A DNA stretch of 64,000 nt from Streptomyces alboniger. Its GTDB lineage: Bacteria > Actinomycetota > Actinomycetes > Streptomycetales > Streptomycetaceae. Made by a program: the position numbers and the translations under genes. The notes under the pieces were generated by a model. It ran no database searches and had not been told where the DNA came from. It was given only the letters and a program-made list of their open reading frames with translations. Location of the stretch: NCBI RefSeq assembly GCF_008704395.1, contig NZ_CP023695.1, forward strand, positions 2,046,001 to 2,110,000, in the 5' to 3' direction. This document shows positions 1 through 9,393 of this stretch, one piece after another; the first letter of the stretch is position 1; each line of letters begins with the position of its first letter.

Positions 1-873
1 GATGCCGAACACGTTGTGCAGTTCGAGACCGATGAGCCCGAAGGCGGCGCCGGTCACCAGGGTGTCGACGATCTGCCAGAAGGTCTGCCCGGTGATGCGC
101 CCGAGCACGTCGTCGGCGTCGACCGCGTTCTCCGCGAGGTAGAGCGCGGTGGTGAGGACGGCGAGCACACCGGAGCCGAGGAGTTCCTCGGCCAGCACAT
201 AGCTGACGAACGGCACGAGCAGCGTCAGGCCGGTCTGGAGGATGGCGTCGCCGAGCAGCCCCATCAGCTTGTTCGTCAGCCAGCCGAGCGCGAGCCCGAC
301 GAGCACGGCCACCACGGCGGAGAGCACCAGACGGCCCGCGGCGGACGGCCAGGAGAAGGTGCCGCTCACCGCCGCCGCGATCGCCACGTGGTAGAGCACG
401 ATCGCCGTGACGTCGTTGAAGAGCCCCTCGCCCTCCAGGATCGACACGAGTCTGCGGGGCAGCCCGAGCGAGCCCGCCACGGCGGTCGCGGCGACCGGGT
501 CCGGCGGCGCGACGAGCGCCCCGAGCGCCACGGCCGCGGCGATCGGCAGCCCGGGGACGATGGCGTTGGCCATCGCGGCGACCGCCGCCGTCGTCACGAA
601 CACCAGTGCTACGGCGAGCAGGAAGATGGGCCGCCGGTTGGCCGCGAACTGCCGCCACGACGTGCGCTGCACGGACGCGTAGAGCAGCGGCGGCAGCACC
701 AGCGGAAGGATGTAGTCCGGCGGGATCTCGACATTGGGCACGAACGGCAGCAGGGCCATGCCGATCCCCGCGAGCGTCATCAGGACGGGCGCGGGCAGCC
801 CGAGCCGGTCCCCCAACGGCACCGTGACCACGGCCCCCAGCAACAAGACGAGCAGCAGCGCCAGTTGATCCAC
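1..873 (-). CDS. Na+/H+ antiporter, CPA1/NhaP type (3' part beyond window)
   Basis: Membrane monovalent cation:proton antiporter. The visible 291 codons open with GTG at 873, preceded by a GGAGGG ribosome site 7 nt upstream. The product begins with a hydrophobic helix and contains repeated membrane segments. The conserved core segment reads APPDPVAATAV followed by EGEGLFNDVTAIVLYH, the aspartate-bearing helices typical of CPA1 exchangers. The gene runs off the left edge, so the last transmembrane helices and any cytosolic C-terminal domain are not visible. It points the same way as the GNAT gene behind it but is separated by 71 nt. Family assignment is firm; ion preference cannot be read from the sequence. 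Confidence 0.88.
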   Translation of the reverse strand, partial: MDQLALLLVLLLGAVVTVPLGDRLGLPAPVLMTLAGIGMALLPFVPNVEIPPDYILPLVLPPLLYASVQRTSWRQFAANRRPIFLLAVALVFVTTAAVAAMANAIVPGLPIAAAVALGALVAPPDPVAATAVAGSLGLPRRLVSILEGEGLFNDVTAIVLYHVAIAAAVSGTFSWPSAAGRLVLSAVVAVLVGLALGWLTNKLMGLLGDAILQTGLTLLVPFVSYVLAEELLGSGVLAVLTTALYLAENAVDADDVLGRITGQTFWQIVDTLVTGAAFGLIGLELHNVFGI

Positions 874-944
874 GGTGCGCCCTCCGGGCGGTCGAGACTT
901 CAACGATCAAGACTCAACCCTGCCACGCGGCGGCGCTCACCGCG

Positions 945-1412
945 TCAGTGCAGCGCCTTGCGCATCGCCTGATGCGGAATCCCGGCGTCCGGGAACTCCG
1001 GGCCGTACGCCTCGTACCCCAGGCGTTCGTAGAAGCCCAGGGCGTGCGTCTGGGCGTGCAGGTCGACGGCCGTCAGGCCACGCGCGCGTGCCGCGTCCTC
1101 TATGGCCCGGACCAGGGCCGCCCCGACGCCCGCGCCGCGGGCCGCCCCCGTCACCGCGAGCCGGCCGAGCGCGCCCACGCCGGCGTCCCCGCCGTTCTTG
1201 GCGGCCGCCGCGGCGCCGGTCAGGAGCCGGCCCGTGCCCAGCGGCACGCCGTCCTCGCGCACGGCCAGGACGTGCACCGCCCCGGCGTCGTACGCGTCGT
1301 ACTCAAGCTCTTCGGGCACCTGCTGCTCGGCCACGAAGACGTCCTTGCGGACCGCGAAACAGGCCGCGAGGTCCTCCGGGTCCCGCGCGACCCGGATCGT
1401 CACACCGGTCAC
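945..1412 (-). CDS. GNAT family N-acetyltransferase (ElaA-like)
   Basis: Predicted acetyl-CoA-dependent N-acetyltransferase of 155 aa. The GTG start at 1412 overlaps the stop of the pseudouridine synthase gene by 4 nt (GTGA), which fixes the start and implies translational coupling. The N-terminal segment has [12 protein letters not shown], a pattern typical of the ElaA/YjcF subgroup. The acetyl-CoA site follows as [19 protein letters not shown], the R/QxxGxG/A motif. The C-terminus [15 protein letters not shown] is the usual last GNAT strand and helix. The substrate is unknown. It is last in an lspA-rluD-GNAT run on the minus strand. Confidence 0.88.
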   Translation of the reverse strand: MTGVTIRVARDPEDLAACFAVRKDVFVAEQQVPEELEYDAYDAGAVHVLAVREDGVPLGTGRLLTGAAAAAKNGGDAGVGALGRLAVTGAARGAGVGAALVRAIEDAARARGLTAVDLHAQTHALGFYERLGYEAYGPEFPDAGIPHQAMRKALH

Positions 1413-2350
1413 GCGCTCTCCGCCCGCACCCGGTCGAGCGCCTGCTGGAGGTCCTCGGGGTACTGGCTCTCGAACTCCACCCACTGTCCGTCGCCCGGGT
1501 GCTCGAAGCCGAGCCGGACCGCGTGCAGCCACTGGCGCGTCAGGCCGAGGCGCTTGCCGAGCGTCGGGTCCGCGCCGTACGTCAGGTCGCCCACGCAGGG
1601 GTGCCGGTGGGCCGCCATGTGGACGCGGATCTGGTGGGTGCGCCCCGTCTCCAGCTTGATGTCGAGCAGGGAGGCGGCCCGGAAGGCCTCGATGAGGTCG
1701 TAGTGCGTGACGGAGGGCTTGCCCTCGGCCGTGACCGCCCACTTGTAGTCGTGGTTCGGGTGGCGGCCGATGGGGGCGTCGATCGTGCCGCTCATCGGGT
1801 CGGGGTGGCCCTGCACCAGCGCGTTGTAGCGCTTGTCGACCGTGCGCTCCTTGAACTGGCGCTTCAGCGAGGTGTACGCACGCTCGGACTTGGCGACCAC
1901 CATCAGGCCGGAGGTGCCGACGTCCAGGCGGTGCACGATGCCCTGGCGCTCGGCGGCACCGGAGGTCGAGATGCGGTAACCGGCGGCGGCGAGGCCGCCG
2001 ATCACGGTCGTCCCGGTCCAGCCCGGGCTCGGGTGCGCGGCGACGCCGACCGGCTTGACGATCACGACGATGTCGTCGTCGTCATGCACGATCTCCATGC
2101 CCTCGACGGGCTCGGCCACGATCTGCACCGGAGCGGGCGCCTGCGGCATCTCCACTTCCAGCCAGGCGCCGCCGTGCACCCGCTCGGATTTGCCGACCAC
2201 CGAGCCGTCGACCGAGACCTTCCCCGCCGCGGCGAGCTCGGCGGCCTTCGTGCGGGAGAAACCGAACATGCGAGAGATGGCGGCGTCGACGCGCTCGCCC
2301 TCCAGGCCGTCCGGCACGGGCAGGGTACGGATCTCGGGAATCGTGCTCAC
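1409..2350 (-). CDS. rluD: RluA/RluD-family 23S rRNA pseudouridine synthase
   Basis: Isomerises specific uridines in large-subunit rRNA to pseudouridine. The 313-aa protein starts at GTG 2350 and has an N-terminal S4-type RNA-binding segment at about residues 15-75 ([20 protein letters not shown]). The catalytic domain follows, with the family signature [12 protein letters not shown]; the nucleophilic aspartate is D143. A later [13 protein letters not shown] block is also standard for RluA-type enzymes. The gene lies 62 nt downstream of lspA on the same strand and overlaps the GNAT gene by 4 nt. Exact target positions cannot be read from sequence; RluD is the closest class by architecture (S4 plus catalytic domain) and by its position beside lspA. 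Confidence 0.93.
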   Translation of the reverse strand: MSTIPEIRTLPVPDGLEGERVDAAISRMFGFSRTKAAELAAAGKVSVDGSVVGKSERVHGGAWLEVEMPQAPAPVQIVAEPVEGMEIVHDDDDIVVIVKPVGVAAHPSPGWTGTTVIGGLAAAGYRISTSGAAERQGIVHRLDVGTSGLMVVAKSERAYTSLKRQFKERTVDKRYNALVQGHPDPMSGTIDAPIGRHPNHDYKWAVTAEGKPSVTHYDLIEAFRAASLLDIKLETGRTHQIRVHMAAHRHPCVGDLTYGADPTLGKRLGLTRQWLHAVRLGFEHPGDGQWVEFESQYPEDLQQALDRVRAESA

Positions 2351-2412
2351 CCATTGAGTATGCAGGAGCCCACCGACACTCCCCGACCACAGGTCTCCTG
2401 CCGGGCCCGGCC

Positions 2413-3006
2413 TCAGTCCTTGTGGACCGTGCCGTCCGGGTCGAGCCCCTTGAAGGACAGCAGCACGATCAGGATGCCGCCGCAGACGATCGCCGAGTCC
2501 GCGAGGTTGAAGACCGCGAAGCCCTTGGGAGCGATGAAGTCGACCACCGCGCCCTCGAAGACGCCGGGCGCGCGGAAGATCCGGTCGGTGAGATTGCCGA
2601 GCGCGCCGCCGAGGAGCAGGCCGAGCGCGATCGCCCACGGCAGGCTGTAGAGCTTGCGGGCGAGCCGGGCGATCACCACGATGACCGCCGCGGCGATGCA
2701 CGTGAAGATGATCGTGAAGGCCTCGCCGAACCCGAACGCGGCGCCCGCGTTGCGGATCGCGTTGAAGCGGAGCCACTCGCCGAAGACCTCGATCGCGTCG
2801 TGATGCTCCAGCTTCGCGACCACGATCATCTTGCTGACCAGGTCGAAGGCGTACGCGACGGCGGCCACGGCGAACAGCACGGCGATCTTGCGCCTGCCCT
2901 TGGGCCGCTGCTCGTCCTCGCCCACGACGTCGCCGGGCCGCTCCGGCTCGCCCCCGACCGCCTCAGGGTTCTCCGGCGTACCGATGATGCGCTCCGCCTC
3001 TGCCAC
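2413..3006 (-). CDS. lspA: Lipoprotein signal peptidase (signal peptidase II)
   Basis: Membrane aspartyl protease that removes signal peptides from diacylglyceryl-modified prolipoproteins. The 197-aa product starts at GTG 3006 with GAGGGA upstream. It carries a 40-residue charged cytoplasmic N-terminal extension, then four hydrophobic helices. The two catalytic aspartates lie in GNLTDRIFR (D141) and FNLADSAI (D170), and the conserved RNAGAAFG block is at residues 85-92. All key residues are present. Pairing with an RluD-type synthase immediately downstream is the standard bacterial arrangement. Confidence 0.97.
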   Translation of the reverse strand: MAEAERIIGTPENPEAVGGEPERPGDVVGEDEQRPKGRRKIAVLFAVAAVAYAFDLVSKMIVVAKLEHHDAIEVFGEWLRFNAIRNAGAAFGFGEAFTIIFTCIAAAVIVVIARLARKLYSLPWAIALGLLLGGALGNLTDRIFRAPGVFEGAVVDFIAPKGFAVFNLADSAIVCGGILIVLLSFKGLDPDGTVHKD

Positions 3007-3084
3007 GTGAGTCCCTCAACCTAGGTACCTGACTGGGGACGAGGGTACGGCACACACGTACGGGCCCAGGCGTCCAGGCCGCGC

Positions 3085-4320
3085 TCAGGAGCGTCGTTCC
3101 TGCTTCTGCTTGCACTCCACGCACAGGGTCGCGCGCGGGAAGGCCTGCATCCGCGCCTTGCCGATCGGATTCCCGCAGTTCTCACAGAGGCCGTACGTCC
3201 CCGCGTCGAGGCGTTCCAGGGCGCGCTCGGTCTGGAGGAGCATCTCGCGCGCGTTGGCGGCCAGCGCCATCTCGTGCTCGCGCGTGATGTTCTTCGTACC
3301 GGTGTCCGCGTCGTCGTCGCCCGCCCCGTCACCGGAGTCCCGCATCAGCCCCGCCAGGGCCTCCTCGGAGGACGAGATCTCGCTGCCGAGGCGCAGCGCC
3401 TCGCTCTGTAGCTCCGTACGGGCCTCCTCGACCTCTGCCGGAGTCCAGGGGTCCTCACCCGGCCGGACCGCCAGCTCACCGGGTTCCGCCGCGGCGGCAC
3501 GCGCCTTGGGCACCGCCGTCGGCTGCGCCGCTGCGGTCGCCGTGCCCGGAGTCTTCTTCGCAACCACTGTCGTGGCTCCCGTCGTCTCCGCGGCCTCAGC
3601 CGCATCTTCGGCCGCGGTCGCGACCGTCTCGTTGTCCGTACCCTGCGTGCCCTGCGTGCCCTGCCCTGCCGCGCTCTCCGCGTCCGCCTTCTTGGCGGCG
3701 CGCTTCGAGGCGGCACTCTTCTTTGCGGTGCTCTTCTTTGCGGTGCTCTTCTCGGGGGCCGTGCTCTCCCCGACCGCGTTCTCCCTTGCGGCGCCCTCCT
3801 CGGCGTCGCTTTCCTTGGCGGCCCTCTCCTTGGCAGCGCTCTCAGGGCCCGCCTGGGGCGCCCCCTCGTGCTCCGCCTCGTGAGCGGCCTTCTCCTTCGA
3901 CGCGGCCTTGTGGGGCGCCGCCTTCTTGGACGCGGTCTTCTTCGCCGGCGCCTGCTCAGCCGCGGTCGCCTTCTTGGCAACGGCCTTCTTCGCGACGGCC
4001 TTTTTCGCCGCGGCCTTCTTCGCCGGGGCCTTCTTCGCGGGAACCTCCCCCACCGGAGCCTCGGAGCCCTCCGGTGACGCGGCCGCCCCCGCCCGCACCG
4101 GCTCCCCCATCACGGCCTTCTTCGCCACCGCCTTCTTCGCGGCGACCTTCTTCGCGACCGCCTTCTTCACCGCAGCCTTCTTGGCGGCGGCCTTCTTCGC
4201 CACCGTCTTCTTCACCGCGGTCTTCTCCCCCGCCGCCTTCCCCTCTGCTTCGGACGCCGCCCCCGCGCCGGTGGATCTGCCGGACGCCGACTGCTGTACG
4301 GCGGTCTTCTTCGCCACCAT
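3085..4320 (-). CDS. DksA/TraR C4 zinc-finger protein with histone H1-like Lys/Ala tail
   Basis: A 411-aa protein of two parts. Residues 1 to about 300 are low complexity, dominated by AAKK, AVAKK and APAKK repeats interrupted by Ala/Glu/Ser-rich stretches, resembling bacterial histone H1-like or HupS tails. The C-terminal 120 residues form a helical DksA/TraR domain ending in a C4 zinc finger (CENC at 379-382, CVEC at 400-403). DksA/TraR proteins bind the RNA polymerase secondary channel; the Lys-rich tail suggests additional DNA or RNA contact, which is inference. The ATG at 4320 follows GAAGGGG. The gene is divergent from ileS with about 590 bp between starts. An equivalent gene sits beside ileS in other Streptomyces. 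Confidence 0.88.
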   Translation of the reverse strand: MVAKKTAVQQSASGRSTGAGAASEAEGKAAGEKTAVKKTVAKKAAAKKAAVKKAVAKKVAAKKAVAKKAVMGEPVRAGAAASPEGSEAPVGEVPAKKAPAKKAAAKKAVAKKAVAKKATAAEQAPAKKTASKKAAPHKAASKEKAAHEAEHEGAPQAGPESAAKERAAKESDAEEGAARENAVGESTAPEKSTAKKSTAKKSAASKRAAKKADAESAAGQGTQGTQGTDNETVATAAEDAAEAAETTGATTVVAKKTPGTATAAAQPTAVPKARAAAAEPGELAVRPGEDPWTPAEVEEARTELQSEALRLGSEISSSEEALAGLMRDSGDGAGDDDADTGTKNITREHEMALAANAREMLLQTERALERLDAGTYGLCENCGNPIGKARMQAFPRATLCVECKQKQERRS

Positions 4321-4619
4321 GGCCGCGGCCCCTTCACATATTGTGATCTTGCACGCGAATCGTGCTGGGACGATAAATCGACTCCAGGCTCGCGGCAACG
4401 GGGCACGCCGCCCGATTCGCCCGCCCCGCGGCTCCCGCACGGCGAGTCTGCAAGCGTTGTGCCCAACTCCCTGCCGGGTAATCCGCCGGCCGACGCGCGC
4501 GGCGGATCCGCTCACCCCGCCTCTCGCCATTCGGGTCACTCCCCGCCCCGCCCCGGCGGCCACCGGGAGTCCCGGAAAACCGGTCGGCCGTCCCACCCCG
4601 GGCGCCGTACACTGGGCGG

Positions 4620-4913
4620 CAGCGAGAAGCGTGGATGGGGACGAGTAGCGGCGTACGCAGCCATGAGCGACCCGGGGACGGTGAGAGCCCGGGGGCGAGC
4701 GCGACGTGAAGATCACCCCGGAGCCGCCGGAAGAAAGCCGAAGCCTCAAGCACAGGCGAGTAGACCCGGTATCGCGACCCCAATGAGGGGGCTCACCGGC
4801 ACGGACCCCGTTCCGGAGAGCCAAGGAGGGTGGTACCGCGGGAGCGCGCCGCACCAGGCGCACACGGCTCTCGTCCCTCCGACGGAACGCAGCACATCCG
4901 CCGGAGGAGCTCG
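4620..4913 (+). promoter_or_regulatory. Class II (translational) T-box riboswitch controlling ileS
   Basis: Untranslated leader of ileS that senses uncharged tRNA-Ile. The T-box core GGGTGGTACCGCGGG lies at 4828-4842; its TGGT (4831-4834) can pair with the ACCA end of uncharged tRNA. A candidate Ile specifier ATC at 4712-4714 is followed by A, as is usual. There is no terminator U-run; instead CCTCCG (4876-4881) can pair with CGGAGG of the ribosome site (4902-4907), the arrangement of actinobacterial translational T-boxes. A -10-like TACACT at 4608-4613 suggests transcription starts near 4620. The remaining 4321-4607 holds the divergent promoter regions and no gene that I can see. Confidence 0.87.
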
Positions 4914-7900
4914 TTGAATACGCCGCCGCAGTACCGCCAGGTGCCCGCCCAGGTCGACCTGCCCGCCCTTGAGCACGCCGTGCTCGACTTCTGGCGCGAG
5001 CAGAAGATCTTCGCCAAGAGCCTCGACCAGTCCGAGGGCCGCCCCGAATGGGTGTTCTACGAGGGCCCGCCCACCGCCAACGGCATGCCGGGCGCCCACC
5101 ACATCGAGGCCCGCGTCTTCAAGGACGTCTTCCCGCGCTTCCGCACCATGCGGGGCTACCACGTGGCCCGCAAGGCCGGCTGGGACTGCCACGGCCTCCC
5201 CGTGGAGCTGGCGGTCGAGAAGGAGCTGGGGTTCAACGGCAAGAAGGACATCGAGGCGTTCGGCATCTCCGAGTTCAACGCCAAGTGCCGCGAGTCCGTC
5301 ACCCGCCACACCGACGCCTTCGCCGAGCTGACGACCCGCATGGGCTACTGGGTCGACCTCGACGACGCGTACCGCACGATGGACCCCGAGTACGTCGACT
5401 CCGTCTGGTGGTCCCTCAAGGAGATCTTCAACAAGGACCTCCTCGTCCAGGACCACCGCGTCGCCCCCTGGTGTCCCCGCTGCGGCACGGGCCTCTCGGA
5501 CCACGAGCTGGCGCAGGGCTACGAGACGGTCGTCGACCCGTCCGTCTACGTCCGCTTCCCGCTCACCTCCGGCCCCCTCGCGGGCGAGGCCGCCCTCCTG
5601 GTCTGGACGACGACGCCCTGGACCCTCGTCTCCAACACCGCCGTCGCCGCGCACCCCGACGTCACCTACGTCGTCGCGACGAACGGCACGGAGAAGCTGG
5701 TCGTGGCCCAGCCGCTCGTCGAGAAGGCCCTCGGCGAGGAGTGGACGGTGACCGGTGAGACCTTCACCGGCGCCGAGATGGAGCGCTGGACCTACCAACG
5801 CCCCTTCGACCTCGTCGAGTTCCCGGCACCCGCGCACTACGTCGTGAACGCCGAGTACGTGACGACGGAGGACGGCACCGGTCTCGTCCACCAGTCCCCC
5901 GCCTTCGGTGAGGACGACCTCAAGGTCTGCCGCGCCTACGGCCTCCCGGTCGTGAACCCGGTCCGCCCCGACGGCACCTTCGAAGAGGACCTTCCGCTCG
6001 TGGGCGGTGTCTTCTTCAAGAAGGCCGACGAAAGCCTCACCAAGGACCTCGAAGACCGCGGCCTGCTCTTCAAGCACATCGCGTACGAGCACAGCTACCC
6101 GCACTGCTGGCGCTGCCACACGGCACTGCTCTACTACGCGCAGCCGTCCTGGTACATCCGCACCACGGCCCTCAAGGACCGTCTCCTCCAGGAGAACGAG
6201 AAGACCAACTGGTTCCCGGACTCGGTCAAGCACGGCCGCTTCGGCGACTGGCTGAACAACAACGTCGACTGGGCGCTCTCCCGCAACCGCTACTGGGGCA
6301 CCCCGCTGCCCATCTGGCGCTGTGAGGAGGACCACCTCACCTGCGTCGGCTCACGCGCGGAGCTGTCCGACCTGACCGGCACCGACCAGTCGGACCTGGA
6401 CCCGCACCGCCCCTTCATCGACGAGATCACCTTCACGTGCCCCCAGGAGGGCTGCGCCGCCACGGCCACGCGCGTGCCCGAGGTCATCGACGCCTGGTAC
6501 GACTCGGGCTCGATGCCGTTCGCGCAGTGGGGCTACCCGTACAAGAACAAGGAACTCTTCGAGAGCCGCTACCCCGCGCAGTTCATCTCGGAGGCCATCG
6601 ACCAGACCCGCGGCTGGTTCTACACGCTCATGGCCGTGGGCACCCTGGTCTTCGACAAGTCGTCCTACGAGAACGTGGTCTGCCTCGGCCACATCCTCGC
6701 CGAGGACGGCCGCAAGATGTCCAAGCACCTGGGCAACATCCTCCAGCCCATCCCGCTCATGGACCAGCACGGCGCCGACGCGGTGCGCTGGTTCATGGCC
6801 GCCGGCGGCTCCCCGTGGGCGGCGCGCCGCGTGGGCCACGGCACCATCCAGGAAGTCGTCCGCAAGACCCTCCTCACGTACTGGAACACGGTCGCCTTCC
6901 AGGCCCTGTACGCCCGTACGTCGAAGTGGGCCCCCAGCGACGCCGACCCGGCGCCCGCGGACCGCCCGCTCCTGGACCGCTGGCTGCTCAGCGAGCTGCA
7001 CGCACTGACCGACCAGGTCACGCAGGCCCTGGAGGGCTACGACACCCAGCGCGCCGGCAAACTCCTGTCCGTCTTCGTCGACAACCTCTCCAACTGGTAC
7101 GTACGCCGCTCGCGCCGCCGCTTCTGGCAGGGCGACAAGGCGGCCCTGCGCACCCTGCACGAGGTCGTCGAGACGGTCACGCGCCTGATGGCCCCGCTGA
7201 CGCCGTTCATCACCGAGCGCGTCTGGCAGGACCTAATCGCCCCGGTCACCCCGGACGCCCCGGAGTCGGTCCACCTCTCCTCCTGGCCCGAAGCCGATCT
7301 GTCGATGATCGACCCGGAGCTGTCCCGGCAGATGGTCCTCGTACGTCGCCTGGTGGAGCTGGGCCGTGCCACGCGCGCGGAGTCGGGCGTCAAGACGCGT
7401 CAGCCGCTGTCCCGCGCGCTCATCGCGGCGACCGGCTTCGAGTCGCTCAACCCCGAGCTGCACACCCAGATCACCGAGGAGCTGAACGTCTCCTCGCTGG
7501 CGTCGCTCTCCGAGGTCGGCGGCTCGCTGGTCGACACCACCGCCAAGGCGAACTTCCGCGCCCTCGGCAAGCGCTTCGGCAAGGGTGTCCAGGCGGTCGC
7601 CAAGGCCGTCGCCGACGCCGACGCGGCCGCGCTGTCCCTGGCCCTGCGCGAGGGGACGGCCTCCGTCGAGGTCGACGGCGAGACGGTGACACTCGCCCCG
7701 GACGAGGTCATCATCACGGAGACCCCGCGCGAGGGCTGGTCGGTGGCGTCCGACTCCGGTGCCACGGTCGCCCTTGACCTGGAGATCACGGAGGAGCTGC
7801 GCCGGGCGGGCCTGGCCCGTGACGCGATCCGCCTGATCCAGGAAGCCCGCAAGAACAGCGGCCTGGACGTCGCGGACCGGATCGCCCTGTGCTGGACCTC

Positions 7901-8060
7901 CACGGACCCAGAGGTGACCACGGCCCTCTCCGAGCACGCCGGGCTCATCTCCGACGAGGTCCTCGCCACCGCCTACACGGAGGGTGACGCGGACGACACC
8001 TTCGGGCAGCCGTTCACCGACGACTCCCTGAAGCTGACGTTCCGCCTCCGCAAGGCGTAA
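4914..8060 (+). CDS. ileS: Isoleucyl-tRNA synthetase (type 2, eukaryote-like)
   Basis: Charges tRNA-Ile in the cytoplasm; 1048 aa. I place the start at TTG 4914 because GGAGGAG ends 4 nt before it and the T-box anti-Shine-Dalgarno pairs with exactly this site; the reading frame also runs upstream but only through the leader. The class I signatures are GAHHI (about 60-64, in the HIGH position) and KMSKH (601-605). PTANGMPGAHHIEARVFKD and the overall length fit the type 2 IleRS found in actinobacteria and eukaryotes, a type associated with low mupirocin sensitivity. The editing (CP1) domain, anticodon-binding domain and C-terminal extension are all present. Confidence 0.97.
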   Translation: MNTPPQYRQVPAQVDLPALEHAVLDFWREQKIFAKSLDQSEGRPEWVFYEGPPTANGMPGAHHIEARVFKDVFPRFRTMRGYHVARKAGWDCHGLPVELAVEKELGFNGKKDIEAFGISEFNAKCRESVTRHTDAFAELTTRMGYWVDLDDAYRTMDPEYVDSVWWSLKEIFNKDLLVQDHRVAPWCPRCGTGLSDHELAQGYETVVDPSVYVRFPLTSGPLAGEAALLVWTTTPWTLVSNTAVAAHPDVTYVVATNGTEKLVVAQPLVEKALGEEWTVTGETFTGAEMERWTYQRPFDLVEFPAPAHYVVNAEYVTTEDGTGLVHQSPAFGEDDLKVCRAYGLPVVNPVRPDGTFEEDLPLVGGVFFKKADESLTKDLEDRGLLFKHIAYEHSYPHCWRCHTALLYYAQPSWYIRTTALKDRLLQENEKTNWFPDSVKHGRFGDWLNNNVDWALSRNRYWGTPLPIWRCEEDHLTCVGSRAELSDLTGTDQSDLDPHRPFIDEITFTCPQEGCAATATRVPEVIDAWYDSGSMPFAQWGYPYKNKELFESRYPAQFISEAIDQTRGWFYTLMAVGTLVFDKSSYENVVCLGHILAEDGRKMSKHLGNILQPIPLMDQHGADAVRWFMAAGGSPWAARRVGHGTIQEVVRKTLLTYWNTVAFQALYARTSKWAPSDADPAPADRPLLDRWLLSELHALTDQVTQALEGYDTQRAGKLLSVFVDNLSNWYVRRSRRRFWQGDKAALRTLHEVVETVTRLMAPLTPFITERVWQDLIAPVTPDAPESVHLSSWPEADLSMIDPELSRQMVLVRRLVELGRATRAESGVKTRQPLSRALIAATGFESLNPELHTQITEELNVSSLASLSEVGGSLVDTTAKANFRALGKRFGKGVQAVAKAVADADAAALSLALREGTASVEVDGETVTLAPDEVIITETPREGWSVASDSGATVALDLEITEELRRAGLARDAIRLIQEARKNSGLDVADRIALCWTSTDPEVTTALSEHAGLISDEVLATAYTEGDADDTFGQPFTDDSLKLTFRLRKA

Positions 8061-8070
8061 CGCTCGTACG

Positions 8071-8114
8071 AAGGCCCGGTTCCGCCAGATCTCTCTGGCG
8101 GAACCGGGCCTTCG
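8071..8114 (+). terminator. Hairpin terminator after ileS
   Basis: A perfect 19-bp inverted repeat (arms 8071-8089 and 8096-8114) with a 6-nt loop begins 10 nt after the ileS stop. There is no clear T-run, which is common for Streptomyces terminators. Confidence 0.85.
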
Positions 8115-8160
8115 GCGTCTGCACCCCACCTCCAGGGAGCCGCACACCGCCCGCACAAAA

Positions 8161-8195
8161 GGGCCGGGCCCCCAGAAACTCTGGGGGCCCGGCCC
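8161..8195 (-). terminator. Hairpin terminator after divIVA
   Basis: A 16-bp GC-rich stem (8161-8176 with 8180-8195) and 3-nt loop lie 36 nt downstream of the divIVA stop on the minus strand. Together with the ileS hairpin it isolates two convergent transcripts. Confidence 0.8.
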
Positions 8196-8231
8196 TGAAC
8201 GCTGCCGACGCCTAAGGCGTGATCGCGCCCG

Positions 8232-9338
8232 TCAGTTGTCGTCCTCGTCGATGAGGAAGCCACGCATCGGCGACGGAGCCTGCTGCATCGGCTGCTGGCC
8301 CTGCGGCCGCACCGGCGCCATCGGCTGGGTCATCGCCGGGGACATCTGCTGCTGGCCGCCGTAGGACGGGCCGCTGCCCGGCTGGTTTCCGCCACCCATC
8401 GACTGGTTGCCGCCGTAGGACGGGGCACCGGCGCCGGCCGGGGCCATCGACGGCGCCGGGGACGGCGGCAGCGAGGCGGTGGCCGGAGTGCGCGGCGGGG
8501 CCAGCGAGTCGTCGGCCTGGGTCTCCAGCTGGCGCAGCTGCGACTCCAGGTAGGACTTCAGACGCGTGCGGTACTCGCGCTCGAAGCCGCGCAGGTCCTC
8601 GACCTTGCGCTCCAGCGTGGCGCGGGCGGACTCCAGGGAGCCCATCGCGACGCGGTGCTTCTCCTGCGCGTCCCGCTCCAGGGCGTCGGCCTTGGCACGG
8701 GCGTCACGCTCGAGACCCTCGGCGCGCGAACGGGCCTCGCCGACGATCTTGTTGGCCTCGGAACGGGCCTCCGCGATCGCCTGGTCGGCGGTCTGCTGCG
8801 CGAGGGACAGCACGCGAGCGGCGCTGTCGCCACCGGGGCCCTGACCGGGCTGCGGCATCTGCGGACCGTGGCCACCCATGGGACCGCCCATGGGGCCGCC
8901 CATGGGACCCTGACCCATCGGGCCGGGACCCTGCGGACCGCCCTGCTGGCCATGTCCCTGACCGTGGCCGCTGGGACCTGCGGGCAGCTGCGGAGCGCCA
9001 CCGGGCAGCTGCGGCGGGCCACCCATCGGGCCACCCATCTGCTGCTGCGGCGGGACCGGCTGCGGACCCGATATAGCGGCGGGCACGGGGGCGCCGGGAC
9101 CGCGCTGGTCCTGCGGGCCGTCGGGACCCTTGCGCATACCGCCCTGCTGCTGGTTCTGAGCAGCGGCGCGGGTGGCGGCGGCCAGCTTGGCGCGCAGGTC
9201 CTCGTTCTCGCGGAGCAGGCGGGTCAGTTCGGCTTCGACCTCATCGAGGAAGGCATCGACCTCGTCCTCGTCATAGCCTTCTCGGAGGCGGACGGTCGTG
9301 AACTGCTTGTTCCGCACGTCCTCGGGGGTCAACGGCAT
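8232..9338 (-). CDS. divIVA: DivIVA polar growth determinant
   Basis: Coiled-coil protein that marks hyphal tips and branch sites and recruits the polarisome in Streptomyces. It is 368 aa, starting at ATG 9338 behind GAGGTGAAG. Residues 1-65 form the conserved N-terminal DivIVA domain (LTPEDVRNKQF ... YDEDEVDAFLDEVEAEL). A long Gln/Gly/Pro/Met-rich linker (about 70-155) follows, then a second coiled coil (about 160-250, rich in Ala, Glu and Arg). The tail is another Pro/Gly/Gln-rich segment ending in FLIDEDDN. The large low-complexity insert is characteristic of Streptomyces DivIVA and longer than in Bacillus. It is the last gene of the dcw run. Confidence 0.96.
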   Translation of the reverse strand: MPLTPEDVRNKQFTTVRLREGYDEDEVDAFLDEVEAELTRLLRENEDLRAKLAAATRAAAQNQQQGGMRKGPDGPQDQRGPGAPVPAAISGPQPVPPQQQMGGPMGGPPQLPGGAPQLPAGPSGHGQGHGQQGGPQGPGPMGQGPMGGPMGGPMGGHGPQMPQPGQGPGGDSAARVLSLAQQTADQAIAEARSEANKIVGEARSRAEGLERDARAKADALERDAQEKHRVAMGSLESARATLERKVEDLRGFEREYRTRLKSYLESQLRQLETQADDSLAPPRTPATASLPPSPAPSMAPAGAGAPSYGGNQSMGGGNQPGSGPSYGGQQQMSPAMTQPMAPVRPQGQQPMQQAPSPMRGFLIDEDDN

Positions 9339-9393
9339 CTCTTCACCTCAACGTAGTCGTCGGCATTCGGCAAGAACGTAGTTGACATCGCGC

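Noticed and set aside
16..972. Plus-strand 318-codon frame at the left edge
   Set aside because: Antisense to the Na+/H+ antiporter, whose PDPVAA and EGLFND motifs are clear on the minus strand.
3800..4320. Possible frameshift or non-coding repeat in the Lys/Ala region
   Set aside because: The frame stays open into an intact zinc-finger domain and codon use matches neighbours, so it is read as a real low-complexity tail.
4746..6335. 529-codon minus-strand frame over ileS
   Set aside because: Shadow of ileS; Val/Gly/Arg-rich and without start signals or family motifs.
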